64,000 nt of DNA from NCBI GenBank assembly GCA_039679385.1, contig JBDKVB010000075.1, positions 1 to 64,000 of the forward strand, written 5' to 3'. The position numbers and the translations under genes were made by a program. This DNA is from Armatimonadia bacterium. Its GTDB lineage: Bacteria > Armatimonadota > Zipacnadia > Zipacnadales > JABUFB01. Within the stretch, counting starts at the first letter, position 1. Each line of letters begins with the position of its first letter. Below are positions 1 to 8,043 of this stretch, piece after piece. The notes beneath the pieces are model-generated. The model saw only the letters and a list, made by a program, of their open reading frames with translations, ran no database searches and was not told where the DNA came from.

Positions 1-27
1 AGCAGCTGGCCAAGACACTGTGTCATA

Positions 28-89
28 CCGGAGAGACCTCCCGAAAGGGCCTTCTGTTGGCGCAGAACCCCATTTCGACGTCTCTCCGG
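28..89. repeat. Perfect 10-bp inverted repeat with long loop
   Basis: The arms ccggagagac (28-37) and gtctctccgg (80-89) are exact reverse complements separated by 42 bases. The structure lies just past the stop codon of the minus-strand phosphoesterase gene and could form part of its transcription end, but there is no T-run on either side. Positions 1-123 otherwise show no convincing gene. All three plus-strand frames are open from the window edge up to stops at about 109-127, so the tail of a plus-strand gene entering from the left cannot be excluded. Confidence 0.35.
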
Positions 90-123
90 TTTCACTTCCT
101 CAGCAACTCATGAATAATGCGGG

Positions 124-2220
124 CTAGAGACCGTCGGTAGACAGCGCGAGAACGTTCCCGCCCATGTCCGCCACGTACACCTGCTGTCCGTCACAGGCCG
201 GGGCTGCGAAGACGTACAGTCCCGGGGAGACCTTGTACTGGCTCCGCACCGCGCCGGTCGTTGCATCGAGGATCGTAAGGGTCCCGGCGCCGGAGACGAC
301 GCAGACCTTCCCGTCTGCCTCGACCGGAGGTGTCGGGACATAGCCGGTCGGCGCCTCGGCGACCCACAGCACGTTGCCCTCCGGACCACGCTTGCTGACG
401 CGCCCGTCACTGTGGCGGACGTACACGCTCTGACCATCCGCAGCCGCGCCGACCGCGGCGCACTTGTCCTCGCCAAGCAGCAACTGACCGGTCGTTGCGT
501 CCAGGACGGAGAGCTTGTAAGCGCGGTCGGTGACGAACACCTTGCCCTGGCAGTAGACCGGGCCGCAGTCGGCCGGACTGTAGTAGCGCACTGCACCGGC
601 CTCCTTCTCCGTCCCCTTGCTGACGCCACTCCACAGCACCTTGCCGTCTGCCAGGCTCAAAGCGTGGACATAGCGATCCCAGGCCCCGAAGTAGAAGGCT
701 TCCGGACCGGCGGCTGCCGGCGTCTCAATGGTGTAGTCAGCGGCCCTGGTCCGCCAGAGCAACTGCCCGGTCTCGCGGTCCAGCGCCACGACCTCTCCCC
801 CATTGGTGCCGCAAACAACCGTGTTGCCCTGGACGGTCGGCGTGGAGTACATGGGCGAACCGGCGTCGTAGGTCCAGACGAACTTGCCCTCCGCCGTGAC
901 AGCGCGGAGTTGCCCGTCTGCCGAAGCGAAGCACACCCGGCCATCGCCCAGCGAGACGATGCCTGAACGCACCTCGCCGCCGGTCGTCATGCGCCACAGG
1001 CTCCCGCCTGAGGATGCCTCCAGGCAGGAGACCGACCCATCATTGCTGCCCACGAAAAGCCGACCATCTACCGCCAGCGGCGTTGACTGGCAGGAGCCGA
1101 GAAGCTGCTGACGCCAGGCGATTCGCACCGGTCCGCCCTGGAGCCAGAAGGAAAGGCTGTGAGTGGTCACAAGCCCGGCGGCGTCCGTGAACTCCATGCG
1201 CAGGACATGAGCCCCGGGACTGAGTCCCTCGCGGTCGAGCTGCACCGTCCAGCGCTCCGGTCCACCTCCGATGCTGCCCTTGAGCTCGCCGTCGAGGAGA
1301 CAGCGTGCGCCCGTTGCGCCAGGGGCACCGACCGTTGCTTCCCAGGTGAGCGGATCCTCAGCGCCGAAGACCTTGCCGTCGTCAGGCACTGCGGCTACTG
1401 AGAGGAAGGGCGACCGCTGGGGCAGCGGCTTCTCAAGGAGCTCTGTGAGCTTCTGCTCACCGTTCAGGAACTGGTGGCAGACGCGGATCACGTTGTCCTT
1501 GACCGAGATGATTCCGTAGCCACGGGTGTCGCTGTAGGTGTTGCCGCCCATGACCGCATCGAAGCCGGCGATCTTCATCGCCCGGGCACCGTGGCCGTGA
1601 CCGACCAGCAACAGTACGACGTTGCGGGTCTGCAACACTTCCAGCAGACGCGCGGAGTCGTAGGCGCTCGCGAACTCGCTGCCCCCCAGGGGATGGTGGC
1701 AGAAGAAGAAGACCGGCTGCTCGGCAGGCGTGCGCTCGAACTCGCTGCGGAGCCAGTTGAGGCCCTCGGCGCTCACAGACGGGCGCGGGTCCTGCGCTGA
1801 GGCGGTGTCGAAACCGACGAACTTCGCGCCGCTGTACTCGAAGGCGTAATAGACCGATCCCTGGATCTGGCGCAGGCGCGGACGCGAGCAATCCCAGGTG
1901 TTATCGTGGTTGCCGAGCTCCAAGTAGACGGGCAGACCACGATCTCGCCACAAGCTCTGGAACTGATCCCAGGCGCCGGCTCCGCCACCGAACTCGTTGA
2001 GGTCGCCGGTCACGATCGCAAGCCCAGGCGCCGGAACCGTGATGCCGAAGGGCGTCAGGGCGATCTCCTTCCCCACCGGGAGGGCCTTGACAGTCTCCTT
2101 GGTCTGCGCCAGGGCAAAGGGAACATGGCAGTCAGACAGGTGCAGGATCGTGAAGTCCTGTACGCCCCAGGTGGTACCTGCGAGCAGCAGCGCGGAGGCT
2201 ACGATAGTGGTTCGGAGCAT
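124..2220 (-). CDS. Secreted metallophosphoesterase fused to PQQ-type beta-propeller
   Basis: The predicted 698-residue protein starts with a signal peptide (residues 1-19) and then a calcineurin-type metallophosphoesterase domain. All metal-binding motifs are visible: DCH (30-32), GD (72-73), GNHD (103-106), HH (175-176) and GHGH (207-210). After a linker (about 270-370), the C-terminal half carries repeats of the form G-x-L/V-L-W with aspartate/glycine turns, typical of PQQ-like (WD-type) beta-propeller blades. It probably hydrolyses a phosphoester outside the cytoplasm; the substrate cannot be named. The ATG at 2220 is chosen because GAGGTGA precedes it at good spacing and it directly starts the signal peptide; an upstream in-frame start would put 20 basic residues in front. 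It is transcribed divergently from htpX. Confidence 0.85.
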   Translation of the reverse strand: MLRTTIVASALLLAGTTWGVQDFTILHLSDCHVPFALAQTKETVKALPVGKEIALTPFGITVPAPGLAIVTGDLNEFGGGAGAWDQFQSLWRDRGLPVYLELGNHDNTWDCSRPRLRQIQGSVYYAFEYSGAKFVGFDTASAQDPRPSVSAEGLNWLRSEFERTPAEQPVFFFCHHPLGGSEFASAYDSARLLEVLQTRNVVLLLVGHGHGARAMKIAGFDAVMGGNTYSDTRGYGIISVKDNVIRVCHQFLNGEQKLTELLEKPLPQRSPFLSVAAVPDDGKVFGAEDPLTWEATVGAPGATGARCLLDGELKGSIGGGPERWTVQLDREGLSPGAHVLRMEFTDAAGLVTTHSLSFWLQGGPVRIAWRQQLLGSCQSTPLAVDGRLFVGSNDGSVSCLEASSGGSLWRMTTGGEVRSGIVSLGDGRVCFASADGQLRAVTAEGKFVWTYDAGSPMYSTPTVQGNTVVCGTNGGEVVALDRETGQLLWRTRAADYTIETPAAAGPEAFYFGAWDRYVHALSLADGKVLWSGVSKGTEKEAGAVRYYSPADCGPVYCQGKVFVTDRAYKLSVLDATTGQLLLGEDKCAAVGAAADGQSVYVRHSDGRVSKRGPEGNVLWVAEAPTGYVPTPPVEADGKVCVVSGAGTLTILDATTGAVRSQYKVSPGLYVFAAPACDGQQVYVADMGGNVLALSTDGL

Positions 2221-2407
2221 GCCGTCACCTCGTCGGCGCAAGGGTCGCCGTGGTTGGTGGTCGAACTGGCCATTTCGCACGGATCCTCTGCTCTACCTCC
2301 CGCCCTTGCGGGAAACTCGTCAGGCAGACTGGACGTTAGGTCATACATGGAGCATACTCTTGGGTGGTAGTCGCCGTGGATACGAGGAGTGAGACGGAGA
2401 TAGTCGC

Positions 2408-3256
2408 ATGAACACAGTGAAGACGGTTCTTCTCATGGCTCTACTGACCGGCCTGCTGGTTGGGGTCGGCGATCTGGTTGCAGGGCAGACCGGCATGCTG
2501 GTTGCACTGGGCCTGGCGGTACTGATGAACTTCGCCGGCTACTGGTTCTCGGACAAGATCGTTCTGACCATGTACCGGGCCCAGCCCGTCGATGAAGTCT
2601 CCGCACCAGGACTGTACCGGATCGTGCGGCGACTGACTTCTGCTGCGAACCTACCGATGCCGCAGGTGTACATCATCCCGGACCCTTCCCCCAATGCTTT
2701 CGCGACGGGCCGGGATCCGCAGCACGCCGCGGTCGCAGCAACGGAAGGCATTCTGCGCCTCCTCAACGAGGAAGAGCTGGAAGGCGTGATTGCGCACGAG
2801 CTGACTCACGTCCAGAACCGGGACATCCTCATCGGTAGCATGGCCGCGACGCTGGCCGGTGCTCTCATGATCCTGGTGCGCATGTTCGCCTGGTCGACGA
2901 TGTTTTTTGGAGGCGGCCGCAGCGATGATGAAGGCGGCAACCCTCTCGCCGCACTGGCCATGATCATCTTCGCGCCACTTGCCGCGAGCCTGATCCAGAT
3001 GGCGATCTCGCGATCCAGGGAGTACCAGGCAGACGCCGGTGCGGCGCAGCTCACCGGACGCCCTCTGGGACTTGCAAGAGCGCTTGCGAAGCTGCAGCAG
3101 GGCGTCGAGTATGCGCCGATGGACGCCGAGCCGACCACCGCACATATGTTCATCGTGAGCCCTCTCACCGGCCGGTCGGTGCTGAATCTGTTCAGCACTC
3201 ATCCGCCGATCGAGGAGCGTATCGCCCGTCTTGAGCGGATGGCGCACCACAGCTAG
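2408..3256 (+). CDS. htpX: HtpX family membrane zinc metalloprotease (M48)
   Basis: HtpX degrades misfolded membrane proteins at the cytoplasmic membrane. The 282-residue product has the expected family length. Two N-terminal membrane helices lie at about residues 5-45, and the zinc site HELTH is at 130-134 with the third ligand in EYQAD (Glu205). Two further hydrophobic segments lie at about 145-165 and 180-200. The start ATG is preceded by a GGAG-containing sequence (gacggagatag). The gene stands alone and is followed by a strong intrinsic terminator. Recognition of the family is secure; the physiological substrate in this organism is unknown. Confidence 0.93.
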   Translation: MNTVKTVLLMALLTGLLVGVGDLVAGQTGMLVALGLAVLMNFAGYWFSDKIVLTMYRAQPVDEVSAPGLYRIVRRLTSAANLPMPQVYIIPDPSPNAFATGRDPQHAAVAATEGILRLLNEEELEGVIAHELTHVQNRDILIGSMAATLAGALMILVRMFAWSTMFFGGGRSDDEGGNPLAALAMIIFAPLAASLIQMAISRSREYQADAGAAQLTGRPLGLARALAKLQQGVEYAPMDAEPTTAHMFIVSPLTGRSVLNLFSTHPPIEERIARLERMAHHS

Positions 3257-3288
3257 CTCCGCCGCAAGCACACTTTCTTCCTCTTTGT

Positions 3289-3317
3289 GAGCCACCCCAG
3301 CAGGGGTGGCTCTTTTT
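3289..3317 (+). terminator. Intrinsic terminator after htpX
   Basis: A nine-base-pair stem (gagccaccc / gggtggctc) with a short loop is followed by five T residues. It lies 33 bases after the htpX stop codon, so it is very likely the end of that transcript. Confidence 0.9.
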
Positions 3318-3375
3318 GTGTCTGGGGCGGTGCACAGCAGGCCATCCCGTCCAGTCAACAACCCAAAAGTACCGC

Positions 3376-3405
3376 TTGACACAACCAAGGGGCAATTGCC
3401 ATGAT
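3376..3405 (+). promoter_or_regulatory. Promoter of first pseudopilin gene
   Basis: TTGACA (3376-3381), an 18-base spacer and CATGAT (3400-3405) form a vegetative-type promoter 72 bases before the ATG. The same TTGACA/18/CATGAT arrangement stands at the same distance before the second, duplicated pseudopilin gene. Conservation of both boxes between diverging copies supports a functional promoter. Confidence 0.7.
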
Positions 3406-3471
3406 GATGGCGGCAGGCATCGAGCCTGGCCGCGTAGACGACCTTGATTCGGAAAGGACAAGGTGGTTCCC

Positions 3472-4176
3472 ATGCGACGCAGATTTGGTTTCACCCTGAT
3501 CGAGTTGTTGGTGGTCATCGCGATCATCGCGATCCTGGCGGCGATCCTGTTCCCGGTCTTCGCCAGGGCACGTGAAAAGGCGCGCCAGTCGAGTTGCCAG
3601 AGCAACGAGAAACAGCTCATGCTGGCCTACCTGGCCTACATCCAGGACTACGACGAGCGGACCCCGAACCAGTGGTTCTTCTCCTCAACTGCCGGCACGG
3701 GGTACATGTGGGTCGACGCGATCATGCCGTACGTCAAGAACCTGCAGATCTTCGACTGTCCCTCGGCCGGGCGACGCACCACATTGTACACGACGGTCAA
3801 TGGTCTTGGCTTCTACGCCATGAACGCAGGAAGCGTCAGCTACGGGATCAACACCTGCTACTGGGGCGGCTATGCGGGCTCGGCGAGCGGACCTCCGGCC
3901 AACCCGATAAACGGTCGCAACCTGGCACAGATCAAGGTGCCGGCTGAGACCGTGTGTCTGCTCGACGCCACCTACACCGAGTACGGTGCCCAGTATGACA
4001 TCTGGAGCAGCATCTACTCGACGCCCCTCAAAGACCCTCCCTACCGGCACAACGACATGGCCAACGTGTCCTTCATCGACGGTCACGTGAAGGCAATGCC
4101 GCGGGGCGGCCTGGCCGCGCTCCATACCGTCTCGGGTGTGGGTGTGTACTACCTGTTCACCATCCAGGAAGACTAG
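3472..4176 (+). CDS. Type II/IV pseudopilin with H-X9-DG C-terminus (copy 1)
   Basis: The 234-residue protein begins with the prepilin cleavage/methylation motif [17 protein letters not shown], where a PilD-type peptidase would cut after Gly. It continues with the [12 protein letters not shown] element typical of Armatimonadota and Planctomycetota pseudopilins. The C-terminal part contains an exact H-X9-DG motif (the His of YRHND to the DG of FIDGH). Such proteins are thought to be minor pilin or secretion pseudopilin subunits; the machinery is not encoded here. An upstream GTG (3463) is also open, but ATG 3472 has the ribosome-binding site AAGGTGG at proper distance and gives the canonical short positively charged leader MRRRFG. 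It is nearly identical to the next gene. Confidence 0.9.
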   Translation: MRRRFGFTLIELLVVIAIIAILAAILFPVFARAREKARQSSCQSNEKQLMLAYLAYIQDYDERTPNQWFFSSTAGTGYMWVDAIMPYVKNLQIFDCPSAGRRTTLYTTVNGLGFYAMNAGSVSYGINTCYWGGYAGSASGPPANPINGRNLAQIKVPAETVCLLDATYTEYGAQYDIWSSIYSTPLKDPPYRHNDMANVSFIDGHVKAMPRGGLAALHTVSGVGVYYLFTIQED

Positions 4177-4203
4177 GCTCCGAACTACCTGTGACAAGTA
4201 CAG

Positions 4204-4233
4204 CAGAAGCCACCCCTCTGGGGGTGGCTTCTG
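4204..4233 (+). terminator. Hairpin after first pseudopilin gene
   Basis: A 13-bp stem (cagaagccacccc / ggggtggcttctg) with a four-base loop lies 27 bases after the stop codon. There is only a weak pyrimidine tract after it, so termination may be incomplete. Confidence 0.65.
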
Positions 4234-4291
4234 CCCTTCTGGGTCGCAAGAATAGAGGCCTGTTGCCACGGTAGCGGCTGCAAAATGCCAC

Positions 4292-4321
4292 TTGACATGA
4301 AGGTGCCTCAGTCTCCATGAT
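4292..4321 (+). promoter_or_regulatory. Promoter of second pseudopilin gene
   Basis: TTGACA (4292-4297), an 18-base spacer and CATGAT (4316-4321) duplicate the arrangement seen before copy 1. A TATAGT follows directly and could be an alternative -10 box. The ATG lies 73 bases downstream of the CATGAT box. Confidence 0.7.
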
Positions 4322-4388
4322 TATAGTTAACAGGCGAATAGCCTGATCACATCATCAGCACGGATTCTGAAAGGGCAAGGTGATCTGG

Positions 4389-5093
4389 ATGCGACGGAAA
4401 TCTGGCTTTACCCTGATTGAGTTGCTGGTGGTCATCGCTATCATTGCTATCCTGGCGGCGATTCTCTTTCCCGTATTCGCCAGGGCACGTGAGAAGGCGC
4501 GCCAGTCGAGCTGCCAGAGCAACGAGAAGCAGCTTATGCTGGCCTACCTGGCCTACATCCAGGACTACGACGAGCGGACCCCGAACCAGTGGTTCTTCTC
4601 CTCCACCGGCGGCACGGGGTACACGTGGGTAGATGCCCTTATGCCCTACGTCAAGAACCTGCAGATCTTCGACTGCCCCTCGGCGGGGCGACGCACCACT
4701 CTGTACACGACTCCCAATGGCCTCGGCTTCATTGGCGTCAACTCCGGTTCGGTGAGCTACGGAATCAACACCTGCTACTGGGGCGGCTACGCGGGCTCGG
4801 CCAGTGGCCCGCCCGCCAACAACGTGAATGGTCGCAACCTCGGTCTCATCAAGGTCCCGGCTGAGACAGTGACATTTCTCGACTGGACCTACACCGAGTA
4901 CGGCAACCAGTACGACGTCTCCGCCAACATCTACAACGTGCCCCTTGCGGACCCGCCCTACCGACACAACGAGATGGCCAACGCGTCCTTCATGGATGGC
5001 CATGTCAAGTCCTACCCTCGGGGCGGCCTGGCCTCGCAGCACACCGTGAGTGGTGTGGGCGTATACTACCTGTTCACCATCCAGGAAGACTAG
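4389..5093 (+). CDS. Type II/IV pseudopilin with H-X9-DG C-terminus (copy 2)
   Basis: The 234-residue paralogue of the preceding gene keeps the GFTLIELL methylation motif, the ARAREKAR segment, the repeated tyrosine/glycine-rich middle and the H-X9-DG ending ([12 protein letters not shown]). Differences cluster in the middle and C-terminal third, for example around the segment after GLGF and the segment [12 protein letters not shown]. This suggests divergence of the exposed face while the assembly helix is kept. ATG 4389 is preceded by AAGGTGA. Own promoter and own 3' hairpin mean the two copies can be expressed independently. Whether they form one pilus or serve different ones cannot be told. 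Confidence 0.9.
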   Translation: MRRKSGFTLIELLVVIAIIAILAAILFPVFARAREKARQSSCQSNEKQLMLAYLAYIQDYDERTPNQWFFSSTGGTGYTWVDALMPYVKNLQIFDCPSAGRRTTLYTTPNGLGFIGVNSGSVSYGINTCYWGGYAGSASGPPANNVNGRNLGLIKVPAETVTFLDWTYTEYGNQYDVSANIYNVPLADPPYRHNEMANASFMDGHVKSYPRGGLASQHTVSGVGVYYLFTIQED

Positions 5094-5117
5094 GCTCCGA
5101 ACTACCTCTAGCATGTG

Positions 5118-5153
5118 CGATACGGCCAGACCCTTGCGGGTCTGGCCGTATCG
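5118..5153 (+). terminator. Long hairpin after second pseudopilin gene
   Basis: A perfect 16-bp stem (cgatacggccagaccc / gggtctggccgtatcg) with loop ttgc lies 24 bases after the stop codon. There is no T-run. It sits between convergent genes and may stop transcription from both sides. Confidence 0.65.
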
Positions 5154-5224
5154 ATTCCGTCGGAGGCTTTGCCGGAGACTCCCTGCCACCAAACGCTCCT
5201 GGGACGTCCCCGTTATAAGCGCAG

Positions 5225-6607
5225 TTACACCTGCGGGCTGTCGAGGCATACGCAGCCATCGCGCTGGGCCTTCGCAACGCGCTCCACGTCGGGCCCGTCA
5301 ATGCTCTCCAGCGAGCGCAGACCCGGGACGCAGTGCGGCCCGCAGTTGCACACGTAGTTCCAGGGCTTGCCGTCGACCACGCCGTCGAGCTTCTCCCACA
5401 TCTTCAGCGTCTCGGCGCACAGGGTGATCGGCGTCTGCGGACTCAGGCGCCTGGACTCGGCGATGAAGTGGCGGTAGATCTCCTCCTTCACCTCGAAGGG
5501 GAAGGGACGCATGCCCTGCTCGCTCTGCGGCCACTTGTCGCCGACTTCCTTCTCCAGCTTCCAGGCGGCGTCGACGAAGCCCGGATCCAGGGCGTCGAGC
5601 CCCAGCGTTTCATCCATCTCGGCAACGCTGTCGAAGAAGACCGTCTCCATGCTCAGGTTCTCTGGCTGTACAGTGGAGTACAGGCACTCGAGCATGTGGG
5701 TGATCTCCTCGCGCCAGTTGCGCACGGGGATGATCGGCTTGCACTTGAACCGCACGTGGTAGCCGGCTTCCTGACACTTGCGAGCCGCCTCCAGGCGCTC
5801 CTCCAAAGTCCCGGTGCGCGCTTCATAGCGGCGACTGACGGTGTGGGTGGAGAGTGTCCACAGCATTATCGTATGGCCCTTGTGATCGAGGTTCAGCAGG
5901 TGGTCGACGTTAGCGCTCTTGCTGAACAGGATCAGGAACTCCTTTTCACGCTGCGCGAAGTCGTTCACCAGCATCTCGCAGGCGCCGTACTCGGGCTCAA
6001 TCGCCAGCACGTCCTGCTCGACGTCATAGCGGAAGGTCTCCTGCCAGGGGTTCGCCGCCATCAGCTCATGGACGTGCTCGACGAACTCCTCGAGGTTGAG
6101 GTTGATGACGTACACCGAGCCGCGCTGGCAGTAGGAACAGCGGTGAACGCAGCCCCAGGCGCTGTGCAGGTCGTGTAGGCTCCAGCAGATCCAGCCCGGG
6201 TCCCACTTACGACGACCCTCGAGGTGATAGAAGGGAGAGGCCCCCAGCATGGCCTGGATGCGACTGCCGGTGAACCATTGCTTGCAGTCACCGTACTGAG
6301 CGTGTGCCTCCACGCAGCGCTTGAACAGGTCGCTTTGCGAGATCGCTTGACGCTCCTCCGGAGTCACCCAGCGCGACGCGTTGAAGATGAGGTCGGGGTC
6401 GCCGACGGTGCGGTACGCTCCCTGCCTGACCTCACCGATCCACCCCTGCGCCCGGATGACTTCCGGAAGCTCTTCCGCCTTGAGGACCTGCACCTCGGAG
6501 GGCTCGCGCCCCATTCCGCGCACCATTCGGGTCATGCGCTCGACGCAACGCGGGTCATCGGCCGCCCAGTCCATCAGATACAGGTTCTTGGGCTTCATCT
6601 CGTACAT
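5225..6607 (-). CDS. Radical SAM protein, spore-photoproduct-lyase-like
   Basis: This 460-residue protein has a radical SAM cluster motif C-x3-C-x2-C (Cys153, Cys157, Cys160 in WGCVHRCSYC). Sequence elements resemble the SplB/SPL branch of radical SAM enzymes, such as RYEARTGTLEERL and HVRFKCKPIIPV. The C-terminal tail is unusual, with CNC-x3-C (420-426) and CVC (452-454), five cysteines that could ligate an auxiliary iron-sulfur cluster. The start ATG 6607 has AAGGAGA upstream; an earlier in-frame start would add an arginine-rich stretch of 23 residues and lacks such a site. The gene follows a GH4 glycosidase gene by 22 bases on the same strand, so the two are probably cotranscribed. True DNA photoproduct repair is possible but not shown; a sugar- or protein-modifying role is equally open. 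Confidence 0.8.
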   Translation of the reverse strand: MYEMKPKNLYLMDWAADDPRCVERMTRMVRGMGREPSEVQVLKAEELPEVIRAQGWIGEVRQGAYRTVGDPDLIFNASRWVTPEERQAISQSDLFKRCVEAHAQYGDCKQWFTGSRIQAMLGASPFYHLEGRRKWDPGWICWSLHDLHSAWGCVHRCSYCQRGSVYVINLNLEEFVEHVHELMAANPWQETFRYDVEQDVLAIEPEYGACEMLVNDFAQREKEFLILFSKSANVDHLLNLDHKGHTIMLWTLSTHTVSRRYEARTGTLEERLEAARKCQEAGYHVRFKCKPIIPVRNWREEITHMLECLYSTVQPENLSMETVFFDSVAEMDETLGLDALDPGFVDAAWKLEKEVGDKWPQSEQGMRPFPFEVKEEIYRHFIAESRRLSPQTPITLCAETLKMWEKLDGVVDGKPWNYVCNCGPHCVPGLRSLESIDGPDVERVAKAQRDGCVCLDSPQV

Positions 6608-6629
6608 GACGGGTCTTCTCCTTGTGCGA

Positions 6630-7937
6630 TCACGAGAACTGGGGCAGGTGTGCCTTGTGCGCGGCCAGCAGGTCATCCGCCAGTCGTGTGGCTGCCCTCA
6701 AGTCAGTTACGCAACGATCATAGAGCAGGGCCTGCACGAGCAGCTCATGGCTCCCCTGCAAGGCCGCCTCCACGGTGAGCTCAACCCCGTACAGCGCTTC
6801 CGTCACCCAGGCAGCTACCCCCACCGGAACCGGCGGCAGGGACAGCGGCAAGCACCCGGCCTGATAGGCCGCCACAGGCATCTCCAGCACGAACCCGGCC
6901 GGTATCTGCGGCACGACTTGGTTCGGGACGTTCATCGGGAACACCTCCCCGCAGTCGCCGGACAGGGAGTCCAGGATCGGCACCAGCGCCTCGTGTTCGC
7001 CGAGGACGCGATTGAACAGCCCGTCCTCCAGGGGCTCCTCGCCACGGGCCTGTCGCGCCATCTGCTCGAACCGCAGCTCGCCGTTGTGGATCGTCTCGAG
7101 GATGTTGTAGGCATCCCGGCCGATGGTCATCCCATAGTAGTTGCCGGCACCGAAGCGCTCCGGGAAGAACTCCATTGCATGCCGGTCGAGGACTGCCGGG
7201 AAGGCATTATAGGTGCGGAAGAGCTCCCACGAAAAGGGGTTCTCGTCCTCCGGTAGACTCGTCATCCGCTCCCTGATCCGCGGCCACAGGTCCTCGCCCT
7301 CCAGCGTCACGTGGGTGATGAAGGTCAGGTGGTTGATGCCCACATAGAGCGCGGACACCTCACGGTAGGGCACCTGGATCAGCCCGCACAGGTAGCGCAA
7401 GGTCCCCTGCACACCATGACACAGTCCGACCACTCCGCGCGAGCCCGCTGCGCCCGTCTTGGTCAGGGCACGACAGATGGCCGCCATCGGGTTGCTGTAG
7501 TTGAAGAAGTACGCCTGCGGACAGAGCCGGGCAAGGTCGCGGGCGATGTCGATCATGGGCGGGATCTGCCGCAGCGCCCGGGAGATTCCGCCGGCCATCA
7601 CCGTGTCGCCCACTGGCTGACGTATGCCATGCTCCAGCGGGACGGTGATGTCGTCCTCCCAAGCCTTGCGCCCGCCGACCGCGATGGTGGTGACGACAGC
7701 ATCGGCTCCAGGCAGCAGGTCGCACCGGTCGGTGGAGGCCTCAACCTTGACCGGCACACCCTTCTTCTGTACCATCCTTTGCACCAAGCCCTGCGCAACA
7801 CCGAGGGCCTGCTCGTTGATATCCACCAGCCCGATCGTCCAATCGGCTTCCCTGGTGGAGCTCAGAACGTCGGCCACCAGCCCCACGGTGAAGGACGCAC
7901 TTCCGGCACCAACCAACACCAGCTTGCGGGGGGTCAC
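6630..7937 (-). CDS. Glycoside hydrolase family 4 (NAD- and metal-dependent alpha-glycosidase type)
   Basis: GH4 enzymes cleave alpha- or beta-glycosides by an NAD-dependent oxidation/elimination mechanism needing a divalent metal. The 435-residue product has the Rossmann motif VLVGAGS near the N-terminus, an acidic strand end (VDIN), the NYSNPM segment at 146-151 and the metal-site residues Cys173-His174 (GLCHG) and His203 (GINH). Length fits the family (about 430-460). The GTG at 7937 is chosen because GAGGAGG lies upstream at proper spacing and the Rossmann motif follows immediately. The substrate (alpha-galactoside, galacturonide or other) cannot be decided. It is followed by the radical SAM gene and faces a divergently transcribed GH172-like gene across a 106-bp intergenic region. 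Confidence 0.9.
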   Translation of the reverse strand: MTPRKLVLVGAGSASFTVGLVADVLSSTREADWTIGLVDINEQALGVAQGLVQRMVQKKGVPVKVEASTDRCDLLPGADAVVTTIAVGGRKAWEDDITVPLEHGIRQPVGDTVMAGGISRALRQIPPMIDIARDLARLCPQAYFFNYSNPMAAICRALTKTGAAGSRGVVGLCHGVQGTLRYLCGLIQVPYREVSALYVGINHLTFITHVTLEGEDLWPRIRERMTSLPEDENPFSWELFRTYNAFPAVLDRHAMEFFPERFGAGNYYGMTIGRDAYNILETIHNGELRFEQMARQARGEEPLEDGLFNRVLGEHEALVPILDSLSGDCGEVFPMNVPNQVVPQIPAGFVLEMPVAAYQAGCLPLSLPPVPVGVAAWVTEALYGVELTVEAALQGSHELLVQALLYDRCVTDLRAATRLADDLLAAHKAHLPQFS

Positions 7938-8043
7938 AGGCTGCCTCCTCGCGGCGAAGTGTGCCCCAGTTCGCCGGAACACGACCGGTGTCCTGCGCTG
8001 TCCTTTTCCAGGGGCGGAGGCCGTCCCGCACGGAGACGTCATC

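Larger units (their letters stand above)
3370..5112 (+). repeat. 917-bp tandem duplication containing two pseudopilin genes
   Basis: Two consecutive units with an offset of 916-917 bases each contain a TTGACA promoter, an AAGGTG ribosome-binding site, a 234-codon pseudopilin gene and the shared 3' flank gactaggctccgaactacct. Long blocks are identical in the coding part, while the two 3' hairpins differ in sequence. This indicates a tandem gene duplication, with the terminators diverged or replaced separately. Confidence 0.85.

Noticed and set aside
1-111. Open frames in all three plus-strand phases at the left edge
   Set aside because: They are short and mutually exclusive, with no recognisable protein; one may be the end of a gene outside the window, but this cannot be shown.
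3685-5249. Long minus-strand open frames opposite the pseudopilin genes
   Set aside because: They repeat between the two copies only because the DNA is duplicated; their composition is His/Val/Arg-rich and no start signals are seen.
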